Source: Bryobacteraceae bacterium (GTDB lineage: Bacteria; Acidobacteriota; Terriglobia; Bryobacterales; Bryobacteraceae). From it: a DNA stretch of 64,000 nucleotides. Made by a program: the position numbers and the translations under genes. Positions within the stretch are counted from its first letter, which is position 1; each line of letters opens with the position of its first letter. The notes under the pieces are model-generated. The model had not been told where the DNA came from, searched no databases, and was given only the letters and a program-made list of their open reading frames with translations. Of the stretch, positions 32,977 to 41,606 are shown piece by piece. The stretch is from assembly GCA_023384675.1 (NCBI GenBank), contig JAHDVK010000007.1:186001-250000 (forward strand). Direction: 5' to 3'.

Positions 32977-35451
32977 TCAACGGCCGGCGCTAATCAGATT
33001 GGCGAAGAGCCGCACGGCGCCGGGGACGGCGAAAGGCAACTGGCGGTACCAGGCGAGGGCACAGTACACATACGTTCCTTTCCCGTACGTGGCTTCCAGC
33101 CAGATGCCGCGTTGCGGCTCCTGGCCGGTGTCATGGCTTTCGATCATGGGTTGATAGCGCTTGTCCCATTCCACCAGGAACTTCGAGCCGCGCTGTTCCA
33201 CCCAGCCGTCCCAATCTTGCGCGGTGATCCGGTTGGGAAACCGGAAGACGGGCGCATCCGGGGCGAGGAGAGTGACGGGTGCATCCTCTTCGCTGATCTC
33301 CTCGGGCCGCTGAGTCATGGAATACGGGTAGGGGCCGTAGTTGTGATCGAACTCGGGCGTGTTGTACTGCACGATGAGCCGCCCGCCCTGCTCGACGTAC
33401 TCCAACAGCCGGCGGTTGTGCGCCTTGAGCGCCTCGCGAGCCGCATACGCGCGGACGCCCAGCAGGATCACCGGGTAGCGCGTGAGATCGGCCGAGGCGA
33501 GCGAGACATCGTCGATCAAGTCCACTTCCACTCCCAACTGTCGCAGGGCTTCGGGTACGTCGTCGCCCGAGCCCATCACATAACCCGCGCGCAAGCCCTC
33601 GGCGACGCGCACATCCACGCCCTGCACGGTCTGGCGGGCGGGGGCGTCGAGATAGACCGCCTCCAAGCCAGCGTAAGAGAGGCGCTCAAACTCGCTCTCG
33701 TAATCGGCATCGCCGTAGCGGGCGACGGCCCGTAACTGGTAGCGTTCCGGCGCGACTTGTGCCGGGGTCACGCGAAACCGGATGCGCGCCTGCTCTCCTT
33801 CGCGCGTCAGCCTGAACGGCGCCGACGCCGGCTCGCTGATCCAGTTCTCCGGCAGCGCCAGACGCAGTGTGCCGGTGCGCTCGCCGGCGCCCACCGCGCG
33901 CACGGTGACGAAAGTGTCGAAGGACTTGCGGCCCAGAGGCAAGATCATGCTGGCGGCGTCGAACTTGACCGCCACGGGTGGGCCCGCCGCCAGGGGGGCG
34001 CGGATTTCGAGACCTATCGGGTCAATGGCGCGCGTTTCTGGCGGTTTCCTGACAGTGAACTCAACACCTTCGTAGCGTAAAACCGCGCTGACGAAAGCCG
34101 GTGGAGGCCGCATGCTCAGGCCAAACCAGGCCGGAGCGCCTGTGTAGTCATACGCGGGAACGAACGGGTTTTCGCGCCGCCAGTGCGCCGCGGAAGAGGA
34201 AGCGCCGGCCAGTTCCACTTCGAAGCGGCCGGGTTCGAGCTCGCGCCCCTGAAAGCCCGCGCCCGCGAAATCGATCCGGACCACCTCTACCGGCGCGCCC
34301 GAGCGTACATGCACCTGGGAGGCAACGCGGAAGCGGTGGCCAGGCACGGCAACTTGAAGCGTGACGGCCGTGCGGAAGCGTGCGGCCATCCCTGTGAGGG
34401 GCTGTTCGGGCTCCACCAGAGCTTCGAGTTCCACGCCCAGCGAGAGGGCGAGGGCGCGCTCGATTTCCGCGGCATACGCAGGGTCCTTCACCAATTTCAG
34501 CGTCCGGGCCAGCAGCGGTGCGATAGACTCGGGGCGGCGAGCGTCAAACTGCTCGCGCGAGAGCAAAACGGCGGCGCGAGCTTCCATCGGAGGAAGCACA
34601 TCGCCGCCCAGACCATCCAGGAAGAATTCGTCCGGCGGCGTATTCGGGCGGCGGGATTCGATGAGTTTGTAGTAACTCGCAAACGGGCCGGGGCGAACGA
34701 GCACCGCGCCCATGGCCTGCGAGCGCTGGTAGCGGTAGCCTTCGCGGCCGATCTCGGCATAGGATCGGCCCAGCAGCGGATCGGTGATGCCGGAATCCAC
34801 CGGAAACGCGCCTTCGTCCAACTGGTTCCAGTTGCCGCAATACAACTTTGATGCGCTCCACGGCGGCAGGTTCAATTCGCTGAATCGTTCGGGATCGGCG
34901 GCTGCGCCGAAAGCCTCGCGGGCGAGCAGTCCCGAGGCGTGATGATGCCCGTGGCCATCGCGGGGGGTTCCTTGAAAGCGCGCAATGATGACATGGGGCC
35001 GCAACAGCCGGATGTGCGCCACCACATCGCGCAGCGCCTCTTCACGGTCCCAGTTCTTCCACGTTTCTTCAACGTTTTTTGAGTAGCCGAAGTCGGCCAG
35101 CCGGCTGTAGCGCAAATCCACGCCGTAGTGCTGCGCGGCCTTGCGGTGCTCCAGGGTGCGCAGCGCGCCAAGACGGTCGAAGTAATCCGAGGTGATGAGG
35201 TTTGCGCCGGATTCGCCGCGCGTTAGCGAGAGCAGGGTGACGCGGGCGCCATGGCCACGCGCGAGCAGGGTGAGGGTGCCGGCGTCTTCATCGTCGGGAT
35301 GGGCCACGATGTAGAGGACGCGCGCCTGCGTGTTGACGCGCTTGAGAGCCAGCCAGACACCCGCCGCACCGCGGTCCTCCGGCAGCGGCGGAGCACCAGG
35401 GAGCAGGGAAGCGGTGAGGAGAAAGAAGGCCGAAAGCCACAGACGCACCAT
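32977..35451 (-). CDS. Large PIG-L family deacetylase with C-terminal GATase-like domain
   Basis: 824 aa from the ATG at 35451, which gives a signal peptide (MVRLWLSAFFLLTASLLPGA); an in-frame frame extends to 35568. Zinc ligands are visible in YIVAHPDDEDAGTL (H51, D53, D54) and DGHGHHHASGLL (about residue 160). LSLTRGESGAN is another family block. The middle has NEW-type beta-sandwich segments. The C-terminal 180 residues (PVILLGVRAYAAREALKAHN, then YGKGTYVYCALAWYRQ) resemble a trehalose-utilisation/GATase-like domain common in this protein class. PIG-L enzymes remove N-acetyl groups from sugars. It is convergent with the sulfatases, 83 nt away, consistent with a shared glycan substrate. Confidence 0.85.
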   Translation of the reverse strand: MVRLWLSAFFLLTASLLPGAPPLPEDRGAAGVWLALKRVNTQARVLYIVAHPDDEDAGTLTLLARGHGARVTLLSLTRGESGANLITSDYFDRLGALRTLEHRKAAQHYGVDLRYSRLADFGYSKNVEETWKNWDREEALRDVVAHIRLLRPHVIIARFQGTPRDGHGHHHASGLLAREAFGAAADPERFSELNLPPWSASKLYCGNWNQLDEGAFPVDSGITDPLLGRSYAEIGREGYRYQRSQAMGAVLVRPGPFASYYKLIESRRPNTPPDEFFLDGLGGDVLPPMEARAAVLLSREQFDARRPESIAPLLARTLKLVKDPAYAAEIERALALSLGVELEALVEPEQPLTGMAARFRTAVTLQVAVPGHRFRVASQVHVRSGAPVEVVRIDFAGAGFQGRELEPGRFEVELAGASSSAAHWRRENPFVPAYDYTGAPAWFGLSMRPPPAFVSAVLRYEGVEFTVRKPPETRAIDPIGLEIRAPLAAGPPVAVKFDAASMILPLGRKSFDTFVTVRAVGAGERTGTLRLALPENWISEPASAPFRLTREGEQARIRFRVTPAQVAPERYQLRAVARYGDADYESEFERLSYAGLEAVYLDAPARQTVQGVDVRVAEGLRAGYVMGSGDDVPEALRQLGVEVDLIDDVSLASADLTRYPVILLGVRAYAAREALKAHNRRLLEYVEQGGRLIVQYNTPEFDHNYGPYPYSMTQRPEEISEEDAPVTLLAPDAPVFRFPNRITAQDWDGWVEQRGSKFLVEWDKRYQPMIESHDTGQEPQRGIWLEATYGKGTYVYCALAWYRQLPFAVPGAVRLFANLISAGR

Positions 35452-35606
35452 TCTGGGATCGAGCCTAGCACAGCCATTCGATACTCTGTTTCCTTCTGAC
35501 ATACCACCTGATTTGAGTTGACCCATCTCCCTGATTTGCAGTAGAGTCGTAGCAATGTTCGTTTCCATTACGGGATGGACATGATTTGTTTTCGTTTCGG
35601 AGACGA

Positions 35607-37253
35607 ATGACGTTTCGCACTCTCATTCCTGCCACTTCCGCCTTGATAGCGCTGTCGCTGCTCGCGCCGCATGCCAGCGCGCAGTTCTGGAAACGGAAAA
35701 AGCCGCAGGGGATGGCGCCGGAGACGGCGAACCGGTTAGTGGAAGCAATCCTGGCGGACGCGCGGCCCACGCCGGAGTTCCCGGAAATCGAAGTGGCGCC
35801 CCTGCCGCCGAGGGAACCGTCGCTCTTTACGGGTCGCAATCCCACGGCGCCGCCCGCGACGCAGGCCCAGCGGGCGATCCGCGAGGCGGACCGCCACTTC
35901 CAGTACGGCAAGTTTTTCATTCAGGAAGGCAAGCTCGACGAGGCCCGGCGCGAGTTCGATCTGGCCATTGAGACGCTTTTCGAATTGCCCGCGACGTTGC
36001 CTGGCCGGGACCAGGTCGAGCGTAAGGCCGAGGAACTGGTCCGCAGCATTCACCGGTATGACCTGGAGAGTCTCGGTGTGGGCGTGTCGCCCGATGATCC
36101 GGCGTTTCCGGTCTCACCGCTCGAAGAGATCCTCGATCTCACCTTCCCCATCGACCCGCGTCTCAAGGGCCGCACGCTGGCCGAAGTGCAGATGGCGCAG
36201 TCGCAACTGCCGCTGGTTGTGAACGACGCGGTTCTGAGCTACATCAACTATTTTACGAGCACGCGCGGCCAGCGGACGCTCCTGAACGGTTTGAAGCGTT
36301 CCGGACGCTACCGCGACATGATCCTGCGCATTTTCGCTGAAGAGGGTGTCCCCCGGGAGATGATCCATCTCGCGCAAGCGGAATCCGGATTCATGCCGCG
36401 AGCGCTTTCGCCCAAGGCCGCGGCCGGGATGTGGCAGTTTATTCGCAAGACCGGCCAGGACTACGGCCTGCGCCAGGGCACGCAACACGACGACAGGCTG
36501 GATCCGGAGAAGGCCACACGTGCCGCCGCTCGCCACCTGCGCGATCTTTACGGGCTGACTGGCGACTGGTACCTGGCAATGGCTGCCTACAACTGCGGCC
36601 CTTACTGTGTGGAGCGCGCCGTGCAGCGCACCGGCTACGCCGATTTCTGGGAGTTGCACCGGCGGAACGCGATCCCCCGCGAGACGCGCAACTACGTTCC
36701 CGCGATTCTTGCGATGGCGATCGTCTCGCGCAACCTCGAAGCGTACGGCCTGCAGCCACTCGAACCGGAAGCGCCTCTGCGGTACGACACGATTCACGTT
36801 TCGGCCGATACGAATCTCGGCCTCATTGCCGACGCCGCGGACGTGCCGGTTACCGACATCCGTGAATTGAACCCCGCGCTGATTCGCAGCGTAGCTCCGG
36901 CCAACTACGATGTTCGAGTACCCGCCGGCCAGGCGCGTAGCGTGGTGGCGGCCATCGATGCCGTGCCCGAGGACAAGCGCGCCGCGTGGCGGCTGCACCG
37001 GCTTTCGAGCAGCGACACGCTCGCCTCGATTGCCAAGCAGTACTCCACGGCGGCCAACTCCATCCTGGCCGCGAACCAGGTGGATCCCTCATTCTTCGAA
37101 TCGCCCGAGGATGGTGAAGTCCTGCTGATTCCGGCCGCTCCCGCCAAGGCTCCCACGGTGCAGCGGCGCGCGCCAGTGCGCCGCGCCGCCGCCCGGCGCG
37201 CGCCCGCGAAACGCGCGGCAACGGCACCGAAGCCCGCCGCCGCCCGCAAGTAG
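35607..37253 (+). CDS. mltD: MltD-like lytic transglycosylase with LysM domains and basic tail
   Basis: 548 aa from the ATG at 35607 (a GGAGA box ends 3 nt upstream); a TTG seven codons earlier is less likely. Signal peptide: MTFRTLIPATSALIALSLLA. The SLT domain contains IHLAQAESGFMPRALSPKAA with the catalytic Glu near residue 260, then GMWQFIRKTGQDYGL and MAAYNCGPYCVERAV. At least one LysM motif follows (SSDTLASIAKQYSTAANSIL). The protein cleaves peptidoglycan to 1,6-anhydro-muropeptides. The final 30 residues are extremely Arg/Ala/Lys-rich (RRAPVRRAAARRAPAKRAAT), unusual for the family and similar in composition to the next gene's product. Confidence 0.9.
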   Translation: MTFRTLIPATSALIALSLLAPHASAQFWKRKKPQGMAPETANRLVEAILADARPTPEFPEIEVAPLPPREPSLFTGRNPTAPPATQAQRAIREADRHFQYGKFFIQEGKLDEARREFDLAIETLFELPATLPGRDQVERKAEELVRSIHRYDLESLGVGVSPDDPAFPVSPLEEILDLTFPIDPRLKGRTLAEVQMAQSQLPLVVNDAVLSYINYFTSTRGQRTLLNGLKRSGRYRDMILRIFAEEGVPREMIHLAQAESGFMPRALSPKAAAGMWQFIRKTGQDYGLRQGTQHDDRLDPEKATRAAARHLRDLYGLTGDWYLAMAAYNCGPYCVERAVQRTGYADFWELHRRNAIPRETRNYVPAILAMAIVSRNLEAYGLQPLEPEAPLRYDTIHVSADTNLGLIADAADVPVTDIRELNPALIRSVAPANYDVRVPAGQARSVVAAIDAVPEDKRAAWRLHRLSSSDTLASIAKQYSTAANSILAANQVDPSFFESPEDGEVLLIPAAPAKAPTVQRRAPVRRAAARRAPAKRAATAPKPAAARK

Positions 37254-37298
37254 TTCCGCTTCAACGTCCCGCCCTTTCGCGCCCGGTAAAATTTTTCC

Positions 37299-37327
37299 TA
37301 GGCAAATCGATTAAAACAATGTATGCT
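37299..37327 (+). promoter_or_regulatory. Possible sigma70-type promoter for the Lys/Ala repeat gene
   Basis: TAGGCA (37299-37304), 17-nt spacer and TATGCT (37322-37327) each match four of six consensus bases and lie in a short AT-rich island 38 nt before the ATG. Consensus matching only; untested. Confidence 0.35.
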
Positions 37328-37365
37328 AATTATGTTTAGCCTGCGACGAGGAGGCTAGTACCGGC

Positions 37366-37797
37366 ATGGTCGGCAAGAAGGCATTACCGTTTGACCTCGA
37401 AGACGCCGAAGGGGACTTCGACTCCGTACTGACCGATGACGCCGTGACGGACATCGGCGGCGAGAACGGACGTCCCAATGAGATTCGCGAGGCCCCGCCC
37501 GCGCCCGTGAAGGCCGCGGCTGCCTCGCATCAAGTTCCCGCCCGCAAGGTGAGGAAACCGGCGGTTCAACCGGCCGGAAAAACGGCGGCTTTGTCCGCCG
37601 CTCGAAAGGTGAGTAAAGCAACCGTGAAAACTGCAACCAAGAAAGCCGCGGCCCCAAAGAAGGCCGTGAAGAAGGCCGCGCCGAAGAAGGCCGCGCCGAA
37701 GAAGGCCGCGCCGAAGAAGGCTGCTCCGAAGAAAGCCGCTCCGAAGAAGGCCGCGCCGAAAAAGGCCGCGCCAAAGAAAGCGGCGAAGAAGAAGTAG
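37366..37797 (+). CDS. Histone H1-like Lys/Ala/Pro repeat protein
   Basis: 143 aa with a clean AGGAGG ribosome-binding site. The N-terminal 40 residues are acidic (FDLEDAEGDFDSVLTDDAVT). The rest is progressively basic and ends in seven consecutive AAPKK pentapeptides encoded by 37675-37779, plus AAKKK. Such tails occur in bacterial histone H1-like/HU-extension proteins and bind DNA or RNA non-specifically. No HU fold is present, so this is a free basic tail with an acidic head. Nearly neutral-plus-basic bipolar charge suggests self-interaction or nucleoid association. The preceding transglycosylase also ends in a basic tail, 112 nt upstream. Confidence 0.75.
   Translation: MVGKKALPFDLEDAEGDFDSVLTDDAVTDIGGENGRPNEIREAPPAPVKAAAASHQVPARKVRKPAVQPAGKTAALSAARKVSKATVKTATKKAAAPKKAVKKAAPKKAAPKKAAPKKAAPKKAAPKKAAPKKAAPKKAAKKK
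37675..37779 (+). repeat. Seven tandem 15-bp units encoding AAPKK
   Basis: Seven in-frame 15-bp units of the form GCCGCGCCGAAGAAG with only third-position changes (units 4, 5, 6 and 7 differ at one to three bases). The repeat number could vary by slippage among strains. Confidence 0.9.
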
Positions 37798-37948
37798 TTA
37801 CCGTTCGGGAACTGCCCGCCAAGAGCGGGAACGCTCCCGGCCGCGGACCGTTAAACAAGCGGCCGCGAAACAATCACAGACTGATGTTCAATGGGGCAGT
37901 GCGCCATCGCGGCGTTCTACCCCTTTCTTTTTGCCGGGGCTCCGATGG

Positions 37949-38179
37949 TCAGGCGCCTTCGCTGCGGACCACTCCACGGCAGCGGGTGAATAAGGCGAGC
38001 AGCGCGTCCGCCTGCTCTTCCGGGGTACGCGGGCCTTTGCCGGAGAAACCCACCGCCTGCGCACCCTTTGCGTATCCGGTGGTGGACGCAATGAACTTCA
38101 TCAGTTCCAGCGCAATCTCGTCTCCGCACTTCTCTCGCTCTTTCCCAGTTGCGGATGGGGTGTTCAGGGTTTCTTCCAT
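37949..38179 (-). CDS. Small acidic/helical protein of unknown function
   Basis: 76 aa. The ATG at 38179 has AAAGGA about 10 nt upstream. The translation METL-type start (MEETLNTPSATGKEREKCGD) continues with two likely helices, EIALELMKFIASTTGYAKGA and TPEEQADALLALFTRCRGVV. Composition is normal for a soluble protein, and the antisense frame is Arg/Ser-rich, so this strand is coding. It is divergent from the HipA-like kinase operon, 60 nt away. Small helical partners are known for HipA-type kinases (HipB), but this one has no helix-turn-helix that I can recognise. Function unknown. Confidence 0.55.
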   Translation of the reverse strand: MEETLNTPSATGKEREKCGDEIALELMKFIASTTGYAKGAQAVGFSGKGPRTPEEQADALLALFTRCRGVVRSEGA

Positions 38180-38239
38180 GGGTCGGGTTCCTTTGTTGCG
38201 CGGTGTGGGGCGCGCGCGAATCTCTCCAGATTATCCTAG

Positions 38240-39118
38240 ATGCAGATGCCGGTGAAGGCCACGCGTTTCTTACGCAAGATGCGGGGCGGCGCGCAGGCCC
38301 ACCTGCTGGGCACGGATGCAGCCGGCGCGGCGTCCTGTTACGTCACCAAGTTCACCAATAATCCGCAACACCGGCGCATCCTCGTCAACGAATGGCTCGG
38401 CGCCCACCTGCTGGCGGCGTTGGGCGTGGCCACTCCCGCCGTCTCGGTCATCGATGTCACGCCCCAGTTTCTTACCGCCGCTCCCGAAGTATATCTGGAG
38501 ACCGGCGCTTTACGTCAGGCCGTGATCCCTGGCTGGCATCTTGGTTCACAGTTCCCGGGGGATCCTTTGGTGGACGCTGTGTACGATTACTTGCCCGACT
38601 CCTTGCTTCGCGAAGTGGCGAATCGCTCGGATTTCCTCGGCGCCCTCGTCTTCGACAAATGGTGTGCCAACGCCGATGCCCGCCAGTCGATCTTCCTGCG
38701 CCGGCGCCTGCGGGAGTGGCTGCCGGATCATGACGCCGCCCCCCGCCGCAAGGGCTTCATCGCGCAAATGATCGATCACGGTTACCTGTTCGATGGACCG
38801 AACTGGTGCTACCGGGATGCGCCGCTGCAAGGCTTCTATCCCAGACCTCTCGTCTATGCATCCGTCCGGACCCTCGATGACTTCGAGCCATGGCTGAGCC
38901 GGGTCGAACATCTGCCCGAGTCCGTGATCGACACGGCGTTGCGCGGACTGCCGCCCGCATGGATTGAAGGCGACGAGGAAGCGCTCCAGGCGTTGCTGGA
39001 CCAACTCATGCAGCGGCGCGCCCGCGTCGCGGGGCTGCTGGTCGAGGCGATCCGCGCCCGCCCGGTCTTCTTCCCCGCCTGGCGCGGCCAGGAGCCTGCA
39101 GCCGGGCAGAAGCGATAG
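38240..39118 (+). CDS. HipA-like kinase-domain protein (HipA_2 type)
   Basis: 292 aa. The N-terminal part (YVTKFTNNPQHRRILVNEWL) contains the conserved Lys and the helix residue expected of an ATP-binding kinase lobe. DPLVDAVYDYLPDSLLREVA and DFLGALVFDKWCANADARQS carry the Asp/Asn pattern of the catalytic loop of this HipA-derived family. The C-terminal third is helical (LLDQLMQRRARVAGLLVEAI). Unlike true HipA toxins it is short and lacks a HipB antitoxin with a DNA-binding domain. It heads a four-gene operon (gaps 12, 9 and 12 nt) with a serine hydrolase, an aminotransferase and a zinc-ribbon protein. The cellular target is unknown. Confidence 0.7.
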   Translation: MQMPVKATRFLRKMRGGAQAHLLGTDAAGAASCYVTKFTNNPQHRRILVNEWLGAHLLAALGVATPAVSVIDVTPQFLTAAPEVYLETGALRQAVIPGWHLGSQFPGDPLVDAVYDYLPDSLLREVANRSDFLGALVFDKWCANADARQSIFLRRRLREWLPDHDAAPRRKGFIAQMIDHGYLFDGPNWCYRDAPLQGFYPRPLVYASVRTLDDFEPWLSRVEHLPESVIDTALRGLPPAWIEGDEEALQALLDQLMQRRARVAGLLVEAIRARPVFFPAWRGQEPAAGQKR

Positions 39119-39130
39119 ATTGGCGGTAGC

Positions 39131-40249
39131 ATGCGCCGGTCCGACCCTCGTCCCGCAATCCTTGAAGCTGAACTCCAGCGCCTTGCCAGCCGTCGCGCGA
39201 TACCGCACGCGATTCTCGCCGTGGAAAGCCTGGACGGCGCGTTCCGCTGGTCGGCAGTGGCGGGCGCCAGCTTTCCGTCCCACACCCCCTTCTTTCTTGC
39301 AAGCATCACCAAACTCTACATCGCCGCCACAGTCCTGCGGTTGCACGAGCGCGGCCTGCTGCATCTCGACGGGCGCCTGTCCGATTATCTGCCCGCCGAT
39401 CTCACCCGCGGACTGCACCGTTTCCGGGGCCACGACTATACCGGGCAGATCACCATCCGCCATTGCCTGTGCCATGCCACAGGCCTGCCCGACAGCCTCG
39501 AAGAACGCCCGCGCGGCGGGCGCAGCCTGCTCGAACTCACCTTTGAAGAGGGCGACCGGGCGTGGACGCTCGCTGAAGCCATCGCCCACGCGCGTGACAA
39601 CTTGACCCCCCACTTCCCGCCGCAAAATTTGGACGATCCTCGGGCGCGCGTCCGCTACTCCGACACCAATTTCCAACTCCTGATGGCGGTCATGGAAGCG
39701 GTGACGGCCAAGCCGCTGGAGGCGGTGTATCGCGAACTGCTGTTCGAGCCGCTTGGGCTGCGGGATACCCGGTTGCCAGAAACCCCAGGCGAGGCGGCGG
39801 CGCCGGTTTACTCCGGCAGCCGGGTTCTTCAACTCCCCAACGCGCTGGCCTCGTCACGCGATCTCATCGCGCCAGCGGCCGACATACTTGCGTTTCTGAG
39901 AGCGCTGATTCAAGGAACAGTCTTCGAACGGCCGGAAACCGCACTCCTGATGCGTGGGCCGTGGCGGCGATTTGGCTTCCCGCGCGACGCCGCCGCTCTG
40001 CGCGCTCCCTCCTGGCCCATCGAATACGGTCTGGGAATGATGCGCTTCCGGTTACCACGCTGGCTGACGCCCTTCCGCCCGCTGCCTGAACTCATCGGGC
40101 ACAGCGGCTCCACCGGGACCTGGCTGTTCTACTGCCCCGCACTCGAACTGATGTTCGCCGGCGCCGTAAACGAAGTGAGTTCCAGCGCCATCCCCTATCG
40201 CTTCCTGCCACGACTGCTACACGCGCTCGGCCGGCCTGAGTTCCGCTAA
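39131..40249 (+). CDS. Serine hydrolase of the class C beta-lactamase/DD-peptidase family
   Basis: 372 aa without an obvious signal peptide. The three active-site elements are present: S58-I-T-K61 in FFLASITKLYIAATVLRL, the YSDTN motif (Y-x-N type) in RVRYSDTNFQLLMAVMEA, and GHSGSTG near the C-terminus in place of the KTG box. These proteins hydrolyse peptides, esters or beta-lactams; a cytoplasmic esterase-like or D-amino acid peptidase role is possible here because no leader is seen. Second gene of the operon that begins with the HipA-like kinase. Its link to the kinase is unknown. Confidence 0.85.
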   Translation: MRRSDPRPAILEAELQRLASRRAIPHAILAVESLDGAFRWSAVAGASFPSHTPFFLASITKLYIAATVLRLHERGLLHLDGRLSDYLPADLTRGLHRFRGHDYTGQITIRHCLCHATGLPDSLEERPRGGRSLLELTFEEGDRAWTLAEAIAHARDNLTPHFPPQNLDDPRARVRYSDTNFQLLMAVMEAVTAKPLEAVYRELLFEPLGLRDTRLPETPGEAAAPVYSGSRVLQLPNALASSRDLIAPAADILAFLRALIQGTVFERPETALLMRGPWRRFGFPRDAAALRAPSWPIEYGLGMMRFRLPRWLTPFRPLPELIGHSGSTGTWLFYCPALELMFAGAVNEVSSSAIPYRFLPRLLHALGRPEFR

Positions 40250-40258
40250 AATGGCGGC

Positions 40259-41140
40259 GTGACCCACCCGATGATTTACCACAACGGCCGGCTCGTTCCC
40301 GCAACCGAAGATGTCCTCCGCCCGGGGCAGGTGGGACTGATGAATGGCTGGGGCGTGTTCTCGACCGTCAAGGTGATCGAGGGCGTCTTGTTCGAGTTTC
40401 CGCGCCATTGGGCACGCATGAACCGGGATGCCGAGTTGCTGCGCGTCGGCTTCCCGTGGTCTCCCGCCGAACTCGAAGCAGAACTGGATCGCCTGGTGGA
40501 GGCGAACCGCGCCAACAACGCCACCCTGCGCGTCTGCGTCATCCGCAACCGTGGCGGGATGTGGGAGTCGCCCGGCCTGGACCGAGATCTCGACCTGATC
40601 GCCTTCACGACGGAACGTAAGGACTGGGGCGGGCCTTGCCGGCTCGGCATTGTTCCCAACGCCCGCTTCGCCGCCAATCCGTTCTCGGGCGCCAAAATCA
40701 CCGCCTGGGCCATGAACCTGGTCAATTACGAACAGGCTCAAGTACGGGGGCTGGATGAAGTGATTCTGCTCAATGAGCGTCAGGAGGTCAGTGAATGCAC
40801 CTCGGCTAACGTCTTTGCCGTGCAGGATGCGGTCAATGGCGCATCGGTTGTACTCACTCCGCCTCTTAGCTCCGGTTGCCTGCCCGGCATCGTCCGCGAA
40901 CTGTTGATCGAAGTGATTCGCGTTCCCGGCATCATTGTCCGCGAGCAAACGCTCACATTGGACGATCTCGAGCGCGCAGCCGGCCTGTTCATCTCTTCCT
41001 CCACCCGCGCGCTGCTTCCGGTCGGAGAGGTGGAAGGTCTTTCGATTCGTACAGAACACGCCGTGACGGATGCTCTCCAGGCTGCATATGCAGCCTATGA
41101 GCGGGACTATGTTGCCCGCAAAGCCGCGCCGCCCGTCTGA
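40259..41140 (+). CDS. Class IV aminotransferase (branched-chain aminotransferase / aminodeoxychorismate lyase-like)
   Basis: 293 aa from GTG at 40259; an ATG at 40271 would give MIYHNGRLVP, the typical family start, and is an equally good candidate. Fold-type IV features: the PLP lysine K146 in FSGAKITAWAMNLVNYEQAQ, the region RGLDEVILLNERQEVSECTS with E179, and SANVF with N184. The family transaminates branched-chain or D-amino acids or cleaves 4-amino-4-deoxychorismate; the residues that separate these are not clear enough here. Third gene of the operon (9 nt after the hydrolase). No isoleucine or folate pathway gene is adjacent. Confidence 0.85.
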   Translation: MTHPMIYHNGRLVPATEDVLRPGQVGLMNGWGVFSTVKVIEGVLFEFPRHWARMNRDAELLRVGFPWSPAELEAELDRLVEANRANNATLRVCVIRNRGGMWESPGLDRDLDLIAFTTERKDWGGPCRLGIVPNARFAANPFSGAKITAWAMNLVNYEQAQVRGLDEVILLNERQEVSECTSANVFAVQDAVNGASVVLTPPLSSGCLPGIVRELLIEVIRVPGIIVREQTLTLDDLERAAGLFISSSTRALLPVGEVEGLSIRTEHAVTDALQAAYAAYERDYVARKAAPPV

Positions 41141-41152
41141 CGATGGACAGCA

Positions 41153-41542
41153 GTGCCGCGCCGGAGCCCCATCAATTGCCCCTTGTGCCAGTCGCCCCAC
41201 GTGCGGCCCGCTCGCGTGCGGGGTTTTCGCGAGATTCTGCTGAAGCTTCTGGGCTATGACTGCGCCCGGTGCCTGAAATGCGGCCAACGGTTCATGGCCA
41301 CCCCCATCGGAAGTCTCGGCAATGTCACTTACGCGAAGTGCCCCCGCTGCCTCCGCCTCGATCTCTCGGTCTGGGACCCCAGGTACTACCGCGCCTCGTT
41401 TTGGACCGAGTTGAAGGTCTGGTTCGGCGGCAACCGCTGGCGCTGCGAACCCTGCCGTACGAATTTCGTCAGCTTCCGGCCGCGCAAACGAAAATATGCC
41501 GGAGCGGCAGCCGGCGAGGACCAGAACCCGCTCCCAATCTGA
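41153..41542 (+). CDS. Zinc-ribbon protein with four CxxC motifs
   Basis: 129 aa from GTG at 41153, 12 nt after the aminotransferase stop. Four CxxC pairs are visible: NCPLCQS, DCARCLKCGQRF, KCPRCLRL and RCEPCRTNF, enough for two zinc ribbons. The spacing between ribbons is regular and the C-terminus is basic (FRPRKRKYAGAAA). There is a helix between (GFREILLKLLGY). Such small proteins may bind nucleic acid or a partner protein. I do not recognise a named family. Last gene of the HipA-like operon; a strong hairpin follows it. Confidence 0.65.
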   Translation: MPRRSPINCPLCQSPHVRPARVRGFREILLKLLGYDCARCLKCGQRFMATPIGSLGNVTYAKCPRCLRLDLSVWDPRYYRASFWTELKVWFGGNRWRCEPCRTNFVSFRPRKRKYAGAAAGEDQNPLPI

Positions 41543-41564
41543 GACCGGCCGCACAACAGAAAAC

Positions 41565-41588
41565 GCCCCGGCCACAGCGGGCCGGGGC
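41565..41588 (+). terminator. GC-rich hairpin after the zinc-ribbon gene
   Basis: GCCCCGGCC (41565-41573) and GGCCGGGGC (41580-41588) form a perfect 9-bp stem with a 6-nt loop, 23 nt after the stop of the last operon gene. There is no T-run, so intrinsic termination is only probable. Confidence 0.5.
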
Positions 41589-41594
41589 ATTCCC

Positions 41595-41606
41595 GTTTGC
41601 GCAAAC
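41595..41606. repeat. 12-bp perfect palindrome GTTTGCGCAAAC
   Basis: Perfect palindrome just beyond the operon-end hairpin; may be a protein-binding site or a part of the unexplained block. A second, imperfect 20-bp palindrome follows at 41610-41629. Confidence 0.4.

Noticed and set aside
38240-39118. Complete HipBA toxin-antitoxin module
   Set aside because: The kinase is of the short HipA_2 type and the neighbouring small protein shows no helix-turn-helix.
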